A DNA stretch of 64,000 nucleotides from positions 1 through 64,000 of the forward strand of contig NZ_WUQZ01000003.1 of NCBI RefSeq assembly GCF_009829075.1, in the 5' to 3' direction. This DNA comes from Sphingobacterium composti. GTDB lineage: Bacteria > Bacteroidota > Bacteroidia > Sphingobacteriales > Sphingobacteriaceae. The notes under the pieces are model-generated. The model was not told where the DNA came from, searched no databases, and saw only the letters and a program-made list of their open reading frames with translations. A program made the translations under genes and the position numbers. This document shows, in pieces, positions 53,668 to 62,398 of the stretch (position 1 is the stretch's first letter; each line of letters begins with the position of its first letter).

Positions 53668-54510
53668 ATGAAATTACTTGTTTATTTGCTTTTTGGCGTT
53701 ATATTTTTGAATTCTTGTGCATCCCGTCGATCTTCGACAGGCGTGTTGAAGAGTCCATCATCTTCCTCACAGCAGACTTCTTCTCCTAAAGCAAATAATC
53801 CCTCACGTACACCGACTTCCACAAGCGGTATAAATTATATTAATCAATATAAGGATATAGCTATCGCGGAGATGGAGAAATACGGGATTCCTGCAAGTAT
53901 TAAGTTGGCACAGGCAATCTTGGAGTCTGGTAATGGAAATTCTACTTTAGCAAGAGAAGCAAATAATCACTTTGGTATTAAATGTGGTGGAACATGGACG
54001 GGTAGAAGTGTGACCAAAGCGGATGATAATCCAAATGATTGTTTTCGTGTATACGATAACCCAGAACAATCTTTTCGCGATCACTCTCAATTTCTGTTGC
54101 GTAAGCGCTATGAGAAATTATTCTCATTGAATAAAAATGATTACAAAGGTTGGGCACGTGGGCTTAAAGAAGCAGGTTACGCTACAAATCCAAGATATCC
54201 GGAGTTGTTGATAGACCTAATTGAGCGCTATGAATTATATAAGTACGATTCGCCGGAGAGTAAATCGGAAAAAATAGTTCGCGAGGTAAAAGTTGAAACA
54301 ACTATTGAACAGAGGGAAGAAAAAGGAGAAGTAGTACAGGCTGAGCAAATCAAATCACCTGTAAAGATGATTATTCATGAAGTGAAATCAGGAAATACAT
54401 TGTATAGTATTTCGAAGCAATATAAAGTAACTGTTGATCAGATCAAACAATTGAATAATTTAATGACAGAAAATCTATCGCTGGGTCAGCTCCTTGTGAT
54501 TAGTAAATAG
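53668..54510 (+). CDS. Glucosaminidase lipoprotein with C-terminal LysM
   Basis: The protein has 280 residues with lipobox LNSC near residue 17, then a Ser/Thr/Pro-rich linker (about 20-55). The glucosaminidase domain (about 57-195) has AIAEMEKYGIPASIKLAQAILESGNGNSTLAREANNHFGIKC with the catalytic Glu in LESGNG. A charged linker follows, then one LysM (about 237-280: HEVKSGNTLYSISKQYKVTVDQIKQLN). It is a membrane-anchored peptidoglycan hydrolase and tandem paralogue of the gene before it. Confidence 0.93.
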   Translation: MKLLVYLLFGVIFLNSCASRRSSTGVLKSPSSSSQQTSSPKANNPSRTPTSTSGINYINQYKDIAIAEMEKYGIPASIKLAQAILESGNGNSTLAREANNHFGIKCGGTWTGRSVTKADDNPNDCFRVYDNPEQSFRDHSQFLLRKRYEKLFSLNKNDYKGWARGLKEAGYATNPRYPELLIDLIERYELYKYDSPESKSEKIVREVKVETTIEQREEKGEVVQAEQIKSPVKMIIHEVKSGNTLYSISKQYKVTVDQIKQLNNLMTENLSLGQLLVISK

Positions 54511-54565
54511 TGAAAAGATGTTAATAAAGTGGTAATTTATTGGATAATAGTGTAGTTTTATCCTT

Positions 54566-55324
54566 GTGAAAATCAATATCTACCATATTCTATTTATATT
54601 GCTTTGCGGCTTCCCCTTTTCTTCTAATTGCCAAGAAAGTATTGGAGGAATGGTGCTAGACGCAGAGACAAGACAGCGTATTGGTAGAGTATTGATTGTG
54701 AACAAAACAACTGGAGAAAACATATATAATAACAGCAAAGGAGAATTTAACATACAACTTAAACCTGGCGATGTCATTATAGCGAATAAGGAAAACTATC
54801 ATTCTGATACTCTTTCTTATGCAGGAGCAAAAGCTTTGGTAATAAGTTTGAAGAGAAAGACAATTGCGATAGCTCCAGTGACTGTGATGGGACGTGTATC
54901 TCCGGAAGAAATATTAGCACGAAGAAGAGAAGAATATAATAAGGCTTATAGGCTAGCAGACCCAGGTGATTTTGTTTCTGTAGGACAGAATGGAGCGGGG
55001 CTTAGCATTGATGCCGTTTATAATTATTTTAGTAGAGAGGGAAAAAATGCGCGTAGGCTCACAAAATATTTTCAAAAGGAATATGAAGATAATTATATTG
55101 ATGTAGTCTTTAACAGAGAGTTAGTGCGTGGTGTAACGGGTTTGGAGGGTGAGCCCTTAGACAATTTTATGATTAGATATCGTCCTGAGTACAGTTTTGT
55201 GCTTACAGCAGATCGATATCAGTTAGTCAAATACATAAAAACTAAATACGAATATTTTAAACATATACCATATATTAAGCCATTACCAGATTTAAAAGAA
55301 ATTGATTTAAATTTGGGAAATTAG
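54566..55324 (+). CDS. Exported protein with carboxypeptidase-like regulatory domain, GTG start
   Basis: The protein has 252 residues, starting with GTG at 54566, the only start giving a signal peptide (IYHILFILLCGFPFSSNCQ). Residues about 22-95 form a CarboxypepD_reg-like sandwich (GGMVLDAETRQRIGRVLIVNKTTGENIYNNSKGEF). The remainder (EEILARRREEYNKAYRLAD through to the end) is a conserved Bacteroidota tail of unknown role, without catalytic motif. A TATCCTTG box ends on the G of the GTG, so either that box is chance or the mRNA start is unusual. Confidence 0.8.
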   Translation: MKINIYHILFILLCGFPFSSNCQESIGGMVLDAETRQRIGRVLIVNKTTGENIYNNSKGEFNIQLKPGDVIIANKENYHSDTLSYAGAKALVISLKRKTIAIAPVTVMGRVSPEEILARRREEYNKAYRLADPGDFVSVGQNGAGLSIDAVYNYFSREGKNARRLTKYFQKEYEDNYIDVVFNRELVRGVTGLEGEPLDNFMIRYRPEYSFVLTADRYQLVKYIKTKYEYFKHIPYIKPLPDLKEIDLNLGN

Positions 55325-55335
55325 ACGATTATACT

Positions 55336-56373
55336 ATGTTAAGAAATCTATCTATTGTCTTTATTCTGATGATGTCCTTGATCGGAGGTCAAATCTTTGC
55401 ACAGGTAAATTTGAAGGATTTGCGTGAAAAACCAGATTCTAAAATTGTCAATGCTGACACCATAAAGGAAAATTCCATAACGCAAATTAATGTGCCAATT
55501 CCTAAATTGGGTTTAGAAGTGAATTATTGGAAACATTGGACAAAGTTTGGTCTAAATGCTAATCAAGCTTCTTTCAGTGATAACTGGAACTCTGGAGGAG
55601 TTAATTCTATGTCTTTAATGGGGCTATTTTGGCATAAAGCTGATTATACGAGAGATCGTCTAAATTTCGTTTCTGAACTTGATCTGAAATATGGTAAAAT
55701 TAAAAACAAGGATCAGTTAGCAAAAAAGAATAATGATCGTATTTTTTGGGATAATAAATTGTCTTATCGATTTACCGATAAATGGGCTTTGTATTTTGCC
55801 ATTACATTCGAATCTCAATTCGATGTAGGTTATTCATATAGAAGAAATTCTGAAGGGGAAGAGTATATTTATGAAACGACAAGTAGTTTTATGGCTCCTG
55901 CATATTTTACAGAATCATTTGGTTTGGAGTATAAGCCGGACAAAAGTTTTTCATTGCGTTTGGGTACCGGAACTGCACGTCAAACATTAGCATTGGGTGA
56001 TAAAGCAAAACCTTTAACCGTCGAAGAATACATCGAAAGATATCCAGAGAATGATCCAATTAAATCTAATCAAGTAAAGTGGGGATTAAATGCGGGTGAA
56101 AATTTCCGTAATGACCTAGCTTTTCAGGTTACAGCAAATTTGGATCGTGATTTGTCTAAAAACTTAAATCTGAAGGCTAGGTATAATTTATTCGCTGATT
56201 ATAAGAATTTGACCGATCCAGCAAATAGATTAGATTTGACACTTACTGCTAGGATTACTAGAGTTGTGAATGTTACTGGTTCAGGTATTTTAGTTTATGA
56301 TAGCAATCAAAGTGGTAAAGTGCAATACAATCAAGGGCTTGCTCTAGGAATATTATTCTCATTACCTAGATAA
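55336..56373 (+). CDS. DUF3078 outer-membrane protein
   Basis: The protein has 345 residues with a signal peptide (about 1-22, ending IFAQ). The DUF3078 start is clear: YWKHWTKFGLNANQASFSDNWNSGGVNSMSLMG, followed by alternating beta-strands (DRIFWDNKLSYRFTDKWALYFAITFESQFDVGY). The C-terminus ends with a beta-strand finishing in LGILFSLPR, suggesting an outer-membrane barrel. It lies in the same direction as the wall-hydrolase genes, 11 bases after its neighbour. Function unknown. Confidence 0.92.
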   Translation: MLRNLSIVFILMMSLIGGQIFAQVNLKDLREKPDSKIVNADTIKENSITQINVPIPKLGLEVNYWKHWTKFGLNANQASFSDNWNSGGVNSMSLMGLFWHKADYTRDRLNFVSELDLKYGKIKNKDQLAKKNNDRIFWDNKLSYRFTDKWALYFAITFESQFDVGYSYRRNSEGEEYIYETTSSFMAPAYFTESFGLEYKPDKSFSLRLGTGTARQTLALGDKAKPLTVEEYIERYPENDPIKSNQVKWGLNAGENFRNDLAFQVTANLDRDLSKNLNLKARYNLFADYKNLTDPANRLDLTLTARITRVVNVTGSGILVYDSNQSGKVQYNQGLALGILFSLPR

Positions 56374-56386
56374 TTAATTTACAATA

Positions 56387-57313
56387 ATGGAAAAGTGGGT
56401 AGGAGTATTGGTGTTAGGACTATTATGCGCATGTGCTAGTAATAAAGTTCGTACACAGCAACCTCTTGTATCCGCATCACAGCAGAAATCAGACTCTTTG
56501 ACAGCTCTTATCAAGGAGGAATCGAAACTTCTACAAAAGGATACTGTATTGTTGGAGGTTGAGTCCGATACTATTTCTGAAGACAACGGGAATACAGTTT
56601 TTAGAGAACTTACTCCTGAAGAAAAATTAGCTGAGCAAAAACGTACAGGAATAAATAAATCAGCGAATTGGGCTAGTGCGATACATTACGATAATCGCAA
56701 GCCTAATTTTGTTATTATTCACCACACTTCGCAAAATAGCACAGCGCAGACTGTACGTACTTTTCAATTAGCACATACTAAGGTGAGCTCGCATTATGTC
56801 ATAGGTCGTGATGGTCAGGTCATACAAATGCTAAATGATTATGATCGTGCCTGGCATGCCGGCAAAGGCAAATGGGGCTCTGTAACTGATATGAATTCTG
56901 CGTCTATTGGAATCGAGTTAGACAATAATGGGCGAGACCCATTCCCTGATACTCAAATTGACGCGTTGTTAGTTTTGCTTGATACTTTAAAGAATAAGTA
57001 TCTTATTCCGCAACTAAATTTTATTGGACACGCTGATATTGCGCCTACACGTAAGGATGACCCGAATGTTAATTTTCCATGGAAAAGATTGGCTGAGCGA
57101 GGTTTTGGAATTTGGTATAATGAAGATTTTTTGGTTGAGCCACCTTATAATTTTAATCCAATCGATGCCCTTAAAATAATGGGCTATGATATGAGCAATC
57201 CCGAAGCAGCGATTCGAGCTTTCAAGCGTAAGTATATACGTACTGAAGTGAATGGTGTACTAACGGCTCGAGACAAGGCCGTTTTATATGATTTGTACAG
57301 GAAGTACTATTAG
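56387..57313 (+). CDS. N-acetylmuramoyl-L-alanine amidase lipoprotein (Amidase_2)
   Basis: The protein has 308 residues with lipobox GLLCAC near residue 16. The Amidase_2 domain (about 100-240) has FVIIHHTSQNSTAQTVRTF (zinc His), SHYVIGRDGQVIQMLNDYDRAWHAG, NSASIGIELDNNGR and GHADIAPTRKDDPNVNFPW (second zinc His and Asp). A C-terminal segment (about 250-305) is a peptidoglycan-binding-like helical tail. It cuts the amide bond between MurNAc and the stem peptide, likely on recycled or released fragments, matching AnmK in the same window. Its stop overlaps that of the convergent symporter. Confidence 0.94.
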   Translation: MEKWVGVLVLGLLCACASNKVRTQQPLVSASQQKSDSLTALIKEESKLLQKDTVLLEVESDTISEDNGNTVFRELTPEEKLAEQKRTGINKSANWASAIHYDNRKPNFVIIHHTSQNSTAQTVRTFQLAHTKVSSHYVIGRDGQVIQMLNDYDRAWHAGKGKWGSVTDMNSASIGIELDNNGRDPFPDTQIDALLVLLDTLKNKYLIPQLNFIGHADIAPTRKDDPNVNFPWKRLAERGFGIWYNEDFLVEPPYNFNPIDALKIMGYDMSNPEAAIRAFKRKYIRTEVNGVLTARDKAVLYDLYRKYY

Positions 57314-59019
57314 GATTCAGAAATTACGTGCTTTTCTTTCTTTGGCAACATAATTTCCAAAATATAGCCAATCAGAATCACCAATACGCACCCAATTAGA
57401 TTGAGCCACAAGAAGGCAATAATATCTAAATACCAAATGTAAACTACGATAATTTCCGTGACTACCGCTGCCCAAAAAACGGCATTTCCGCGTATTTTCT
57501 TAAAATAAAAAGCCACTAAGAATATTCCAAGAATAGTTCCGTAAAATAGTGAGCCTAAGATATTAACTGCTTCCAATAAGTTGCCTAGCTTATTGGCGAA
57601 TAGTGCAACAATAATAGCAAATATTCCCCAACCTAATGTCGAAATACGTGATGCATTTAAGTATGTTTTTTCGGAAGCATCTTGATTAATAAGCCGTTTG
57701 TAGATGTCTATAACTGTCGTAGATGCTAACGAATTAATGGCACTCGAGGTGGCTCCCATTGATGCTAGCATGATGATGGCAATGAGCAATCCGATTAATC
57801 CCTTCGGAAACACCGAGGTTACAAATGACAAAAAGATATAATTGTTATCATTGGTTTCAGCTTTGCTGTCATTGGTTTTGATCAAATCTACAGCGGATTT
57901 ACGTAGCGCGATCGATTTTGCGTTTATTTCTTCTAGATTTTGTTTTGCTTGATTAAGATTTGCGTCATTTTCATTTACTCTCGCCTCATGCATGGCGTTG
58001 AGCATTTGTACACGTTGCTTTGTTAATTCATCTTGTTGTGATTGCAAATCTTTGTACGCATTTGCATGAATGCTATTTTCTAGTTTATGTGTTTCAGTAG
58101 GATTAAAAAACAATGGAGCTGTATTGTACTGGTAATACACAAAAACTAATACTCCAATAAGCAGAATACAAAATTGCATTGGGATTTTTAATAATCCATT
58201 CATCAACAGCCCCATTCTGCTTTCACGAACAGAAGAACCTGTGAGATAGCGTCCAACTTGACTTTGGTCCGTGCCAAAATATGAAAGCTGTAAGAAGAAG
58301 CCACCAATCAATCCCGTCCAAACCGTATATTGATTATTCCAGTCTAAGGTAAAATCGATAGCATTGGTTTTGTTGGATTCACCTGCGATATGTAATGCTT
58401 CTACAAATCCAATTTCTTGTGGTAGAAAATGAATAACCATCATTCCAGCGGCAAGTAGTCCTCCGAAAATTATTCCCATTTGTAATAACTGTGTGTACGA
58501 AACCGCTTTTGTACCACCATAGGTTGTATAAAGTACAACGACACCTCCAATCAAAAGGGTAGTATAAAATACGTCAACGTGTAAAACAGCAGATAAAATT
58601 ATAGAAGGCGCAAAAATGGTGATTCCAGTAGAAATACCGCGTTGTATGAGGAACAAGAAAGCGGTAAGAGAGCGTGTTTTGATGTCAAATCGTTTTTCGA
58701 GGAATTCATAAGCGGTGAATACTTTAAGTTTATGAAATATAGGAACGAAAGTAATGCAGAGCACAATCATAGCTAGAGGCAGTCCAAAATAAAACTGGAC
58801 AAAGCTCATTCCCGAAGTATATGCTAGCCCTGGAGCAGATAAGAAAGTAATCGCACTGGCTTGAGTCGCCATCACCGAAAGTCCTACATTATACCAAGGC
58901 AATTCGCGATTGCTGAGTAAAAAACCTTCGATATTATTAATATTCCTGCTTTTGTAGATTCCATACAGAACTATCAAAAGCAGGGTAGTAAAAAGTACTA
59001 TCCAATCGATAATACTCAT
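57310..59019 (-). CDS. Sodium:solute symporter (SSS family)
   Basis: Start set at ATG 59019 (569 residues); it overlaps the stop of the 34-residue protein upstream (ATGA). The in-frame extension to 59100 would run through that small gene. About 13-14 TM segments are visible. SSS features: NIEGFLLSNRELPWYNVGLSVMATQASAITFLSAPG, TYGGTKAVSYTQLLQMGII, FGTDQSQVGRYL. An unusual inserted coiled coil rich in Gln/Asn/Glu lies at about 315-385 in a loop. The substrate is unknown. It sits at the end of an operon with a PIG-L deacetylase, suggesting uptake of a sugar or N-acetylated compound. Confidence 0.9.
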   Translation of the reverse strand: MSIIDWIVLFTTLLLIVLYGIYKSRNINNIEGFLLSNRELPWYNVGLSVMATQASAITFLSAPGLAYTSGMSFVQFYFGLPLAMIVLCITFVPIFHKLKVFTAYEFLEKRFDIKTRSLTAFLFLIQRGISTGITIFAPSIILSAVLHVDVFYTTLLIGGVVVLYTTYGGTKAVSYTQLLQMGIIFGGLLAAGMMVIHFLPQEIGFVEALHIAGESNKTNAIDFTLDWNNQYTVWTGLIGGFFLQLSYFGTDQSQVGRYLTGSSVRESRMGLLMNGLLKIPMQFCILLIGVLVFVYYQYNTAPLFFNPTETHKLENSIHANAYKDLQSQQDELTKQRVQMLNAMHEARVNENDANLNQAKQNLEEINAKSIALRKSAVDLIKTNDSKAETNDNNYIFLSFVTSVFPKGLIGLLIAIIMLASMGATSSAINSLASTTVIDIYKRLINQDASEKTYLNASRISTLGWGIFAIIVALFANKLGNLLEAVNILGSLFYGTILGIFLVAFYFKKIRGNAVFWAAVVTEIIVVYIWYLDIIAFLWLNLIGCVLVILIGYILEIMLPKKEKHVISES

Positions 59020-59120
59020 GAGAAATATTGTGTAAATAAATACATTCCTAATATGCACAGCACGAGCCAGACAACTACTATCCAGTAAAATTGTCTCCAA
59101 CTACGCGCGAAAGGTGGCAT
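59016..59120 (-). CDS. 34-residue single-TM protein coupled to the symporter
   Basis: This ORF of 34 codons was too short for common cut-offs. It starts ATG at 59120, four bases after the stop of the 64-residue gene, and its TGA overlaps the symporter ATG. The peptide begins MPPFARSWRQFYW, followed by one TM segment (VVVWLVLCILGMYLF) and a short tail. The basic, Trp-rich N-terminus followed by a TM helix resembles small subunits of SSS symporters (YhdT and DUF4212 types), which share this W+xx...+ pattern. Precise ATGA coupling argues that it is real; homology is inferred by eye. Confidence 0.7.
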   Translation of the reverse strand: MPPFARSWRQFYWIVVVWLVLCILGMYLFTQYFS

Positions 59121-59124
59121 ATTG

Positions 59125-59319
59125 TTATCTGTCACTTTCTTTATGTGGTAAAATGATATTAATAAAGATTATAGCAACAATTAGTCCGCCTACTAAACCT
59201 CCAACAATGCTTAAAAATGAACCACATTTTGCAAAAGCGATTAATGCACCAAAGATAGTTCCGATTAATAAGATAAGACCTTTTACGTTCAAAGGCTGCT
59301 CATTTACTTGATTTTCCAT
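59125..59319 (-). CDS. Small membrane protein of the symporter operon, 64 residues
   Basis: The protein has 64 residues with two hydrophobic, Gly-rich segments: LILLIGTIFGALIAFAKC and LSIVGGLVGGLIVAIIFINIIL. The ends are polar (MENQVNEQPLNVKG, HKESDR). GxxxG patterns suggest helix packing. It lies between the PIG-L deacetylase and the 34-residue ORF, 13 bases and 4 bases away respectively. It may be a symporter accessory or a chaperone-like subunit. Family not recognised. Confidence 0.75.
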   Translation of the reverse strand: MENQVNEQPLNVKGLILLIGTIFGALIAFAKCGSFLSIVGGLVGGLIVAIIFINIILPHKESDR

Positions 59320-59332
59320 GTTATTGTGATAT

Positions 59333-61801
59333 TTACTTTTCGTTTGTTAACAAATTTACAAATAATCTATAAGCTCCGGGTACTCCTGCAGGCAATTGTC
59401 TGAAAAACGCTAAAGAAGTATAGACAAATTTTCCTTTGCCATATTTTGCAATTAGTAGCGAACCATTGTGTGGTTGTTCTTCCTTGTCATTTAGACGAAG
59501 TGGAGTTCTGTATTTGCTATCTATATTTTCTGCAAAATACAAACCACGCTCTTGTACCCAGCCTTCAAAATCTTTATTGCTGATTTTGTTAGGGAAGGTT
59601 AACGCGAGGTCTTTTTCATCAAAAGAGAATTGGGAATCTTCTTCTGTCACGCGGCTTCTGCCTAAGCTAAAATCATAAGGACCTAATTTGTCGGTCGTCA
59701 ACCTACTGTTGACATTGTATTGTACTAACACAACACCACCATTTTGAGCGTAATCTAGCAGTTTCTGATGAATTGCTCCTCCATTCGGAACTACATTAAA
59801 ATAACGAACACCAACTACTACGGCATCATACTGCTGAAGTGCTGCTGCAGTCAAGTCTTTATCGGATAGCTTAGTTACTTTAATGCCAATTTTTTCTAGC
59901 GATTCAGCAACTAAATCTCCTGCTCCCGCTAAATAGCCAACGGTCCTGACTTCATTTGTCAATTTCATATTCTGACAAGATATCTCTGTTGTCGGAAACC
60001 AAGTGATGGAAGGTACATGGTCGTATGAAAGTGTTTTCACATGTCGGAGTTTTTCACCGTTGTGGGTAAAGCTTAATATTGCTTTTTGGGTATTAGCTGA
60101 AGTCGGCTTTAATTTCAATGTTTTGGTAATTAAATTGCCTTCCGTAAAATTTAACACGAATTTGTTCTCTGAGATTTCCCATTCATCTAGCTTAGGGATA
60201 ATAACTTCGAACTGATTTTTACTCTTATCGTGTCTTGTAAAAATCACTTCTATCGATTTCTCTTCTTGATTTTTGCTCAGAAGAATTGTAGAAGTAGTTT
60301 CTGCAGTCAATTCTGGTAAGATAACTAATGGATTATGTACTTCACCTTTTACAGGGTCAACAAAACGGTGTTTTATTTCTTGTGTTAGCGATATAGGTTC
60401 ACCATTGATGTTGAACTTAAATGTCGCTTGAGGAAATTCGGGATTTGTTGGATAGCCTACTGTTTCGATTGGAATATTGAATTTTCCCAATGTGTTAGGT
60501 TCAGTAAGCCAATAGGGTTGGGTGGTTTTGTCCGATTTTGTATTGCCCGAACCTTTCCACAGGTTATTGGTTTGTAAGTTTTGTCCAACACTTTGATTAT
60601 TTACACTAATCAATTCTACCTGAACTTCAGGATTGCGCACTATTGCTTCCGTTTGAAATAAAAATTCTTGATTTACGACTTGTTGACTTTGGTTTGTATA
60701 GGCATCAACCCAAAGTCCAACACAAGCTATGATTAAATCTTGAATCTCTTTTCTCTTTTGAGCTATCCAATATTCATGATTGGACGATTGAGGATTTTTG
60801 CTGTCTACTTTGTAAGTATCCAACACTTTTTTTAGTTGTATTAAATCGTTTACTGATTTTTGTGGCTGAGTAGCTTGAAATTCTGCATTAAGTTTTGTAA
60901 TTAGTTTTTGAATGCTTTGCGTGTTGGGTAGTCTATTCCAAGAAGTATCAATCTCATCAAATAGTGTTTTTTCTGCTTTGGAACCCGCTACATGTTCAAA
61001 ATATTCAGTACTCATACCGCGTGATGCTGCTGCACCAAAACCTTGAGTTTTATGTTGCGAACGACTTCTGGCGGCTATTTCACCATATGATTCGCCTAAT
61101 AATGCATTATAATGTCCGATTTCAATCTTTAATTGGCTATCTGAAGTATTGTTTTGTCCACCAAAATTAGCGGTATTCCACATAAGCCTTTTCGCTTGCC
61201 AAGTGCTTACATATTTTAATTGTTCGGGAAATTTGGTTTTATCCGCTGCCGCAATAAAGGCTTCATGCGCTAAGATTGCTGAAGCTTGGTGATGGCCGTG
61301 CCCACCTCTTCTATCAGGAGGAAAGCGATTAATAATTACATCGGGTTGGAATTTGCGAATAATCCAAACCGCTTCGCGTAATGCTGTCTCGTGGTCCCAA
61401 AATTGAAAAGTTTCTTCATGTGTTTTGGAAAAACCAAAGTCGTAGGCTGAAGAAAAAAATTGTTCGCCTTTATCTAAAGCACGTGCAGCCAATAATTCTT
61501 GCGTACGTATTAATCCTAAATCAATTCCTAAATCAGTGCCTAATAAATTCTGACCGCCATCACCACGCGTCAGTGAAAGATAGGCCGTTCTATACTTTTT
61601 TTCTTGCGCAAGCCAAGCAATAAGACGTGTGTTTTCGTCATCGGGGTGTGCGGCAAAATATAAAACTGAACCTAGCGTGTTGAGTTTCTGTAAGCCAATT
61701 TGTATATCGCTTGCAGTTTTTGTTGCTATTTGGCTACGTCCAGACTGAGCAGATAGGAGCAGTAAAAATAATAAGGTAACGTATTTGAAATAATTTCGCA
61801 T
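59333..61801 (-). CDS. Exported PIG-L (LmbE-type) deacetylase, large form
   Basis: The protein has 822 residues with a signal peptide (about 1-23, ending GRSQ). The PIG-L domain (about 38-280) has LYFAAHPDDENTRLIAWLAQ (zinc AHPDDE), SLTRGDGGQN, DVIINRFPPDRRGGHGHHQAS (His ligand). The C-terminal half has beta-rich domains and a flavodoxin/ThuA-like part (about 620-820: YDAVVVGVRYFNVVPNG). PIG-L enzymes remove acetyl groups from N-acetylglucosamine units. Size, export and link with the symporter argue against a role as the bacillithiol BshB. Confidence 0.92.
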   Translation of the reverse strand: MRNYFKYVTLLFLLLLSAQSGRSQIATKTASDIQIGLQKLNTLGSVLYFAAHPDDENTRLIAWLAQEKKYRTAYLSLTRGDGGQNLLGTDLGIDLGLIRTQELLAARALDKGEQFFSSAYDFGFSKTHEETFQFWDHETALREAVWIIRKFQPDVIINRFPPDRRGGHGHHQASAILAHEAFIAAADKTKFPEQLKYVSTWQAKRLMWNTANFGGQNNTSDSQLKIEIGHYNALLGESYGEIAARSRSQHKTQGFGAAASRGMSTEYFEHVAGSKAEKTLFDEIDTSWNRLPNTQSIQKLITKLNAEFQATQPQKSVNDLIQLKKVLDTYKVDSKNPQSSNHEYWIAQKRKEIQDLIIACVGLWVDAYTNQSQQVVNQEFLFQTEAIVRNPEVQVELISVNNQSVGQNLQTNNLWKGSGNTKSDKTTQPYWLTEPNTLGKFNIPIETVGYPTNPEFPQATFKFNINGEPISLTQEIKHRFVDPVKGEVHNPLVILPELTAETTSTILLSKNQEEKSIEVIFTRHDKSKNQFEVIIPKLDEWEISENKFVLNFTEGNLITKTLKLKPTSANTQKAILSFTHNGEKLRHVKTLSYDHVPSITWFPTTEISCQNMKLTNEVRTVGYLAGAGDLVAESLEKIGIKVTKLSDKDLTAAALQQYDAVVVGVRYFNVVPNGGAIHQKLLDYAQNGGVVLVQYNVNSRLTTDKLGPYDFSLGRSRVTEEDSQFSFDEKDLALTFPNKISNKDFEGWVQERGLYFAENIDSKYRTPLRLNDKEEQPHNGSLLIAKYGKGKFVYTSLAFFRQLPAGVPGAYRLFVNLLTNEK

Positions 61802-61861
61802 AGCTAAATATAATTGGTTTCGCTCATAAATAAGCTATTGAAACAGAATTGTTAAAATAAA

Positions 61862-61895
61862 AAAAAGAGTTGAAATATTATTTCAACTCTTTTTC
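61862..61895. terminator. Symmetric hairpin with A/T tracts
   Basis: AAAAAGAGTTGAAATA pairs with ATTTCAACTCTTTTT with almost no loop. It can act in both directions. It lies upstream of the PIG-L gene and downstream of the thioredoxin operon, probably as a second barrier to read-through. Confidence 0.65.
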
Positions 61896-62051
61896 AACAA
61901 CAATTAAAAATCTTTTAGTCTTAAATAGTTTGCTGCAATAAATCTTTTGATGATTAAAAATGTCAGTAATTAAGGCTGATGTTACTAATCCGAGTTATTA
62001 TAGCTCTAGTATAAAAGTAGTATAAAAGATTGAAATACTATGTATTTGGGT

Positions 62052-62106
62052 AAAAAAAAATTTCCACATTGATAAAGTTTTGCACATGACCAATCTGGAA
62101 ATTTGT
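62052..62106 (-). terminator. Terminator of the peroxiredoxin-thioredoxin operon
   Basis: On the minus strand AAATTTCCAGATTG pairs with CAATGTGGAAATTT (13 of 14 positions, one C-C mismatch) around a 20-base loop and is followed by a run of nine T residues. Confidence 0.75.
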
Positions 62107-62140
62107 TTTAAGCTTGTTCTGACAGAAGTAAAAACTCTTT

Positions 62141-62398
62141 TTATTTATCAATAGAGCCTAAAACACGTTTCATAAACACGTTTAGCGCTTCTTTTTTCGG
62201 TGTTCCTTCTTTGATTAATTTATCAACTTCAATCGCACCGTACATATTTGAAATCAATTCACCTATTACATCAAGCTCTTCATCTTTCAGCGAAGGCACT
62301 TCCGTAAGGGCTTCTAAAGTTTCGATTGTTTCCAAGACGTAATCTGCATCGTTTTGTTCGATGAAATCCGTCAAGTGTTTAATTACTGGTAACTTCAT
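62141..62398 (-). CDS. Small conserved protein of the thioredoxin operon (DUF6952-like)
   Basis: The protein has 85 residues, acidic and helical: LPVIKHLTDFIEQNDADYVLETIETLEALTEV, then ELDVIGELISNMYGAIEV and NVFMKRVLGSID. I remember this short protein as a Bacteroidota family (DUF6952) that commonly follows a thioredoxin gene, as here with a 20-base overlap. It has no Cys, so it is not itself a redox carrier. Role unknown; probably a partner of the thioredoxin. Confidence 0.82.
   Translation of the reverse strand: MKLPVIKHLTDFIEQNDADYVLETIETLEALTEVPSLKDEELDVIGELISNMYGAIEVDKLIKEGTPKKEALNVFMKRVLGSIDK

Larger units (their letters stand above)
61802..62140. other. Intergenic region with two hairpins
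   Basis: About 340 bases without a credible gene, between two minus-strand operons. It holds a symmetric hairpin at 61862-61895 and a terminator at 62052-62106; the AT-rich sequence between them shows no ORF or RNA gene that I can support. Confidence 0.6.

Noticed and set aside
59020-59100. Longer N-terminus for the symporter (start at 59100)
   Set aside because: It overlaps the 34-residue ORF in another frame and adds polar residues before the first TM helix; the ATGA overlap at 59019 fits better.
59333-61801. PIG-L protein as the bacillithiol deacetylase BshB, given bshC in the same window
   Set aside because: BshB enzymes are about 230 residues and cytosolic; this one has 822 residues with a signal peptide and extra domains.
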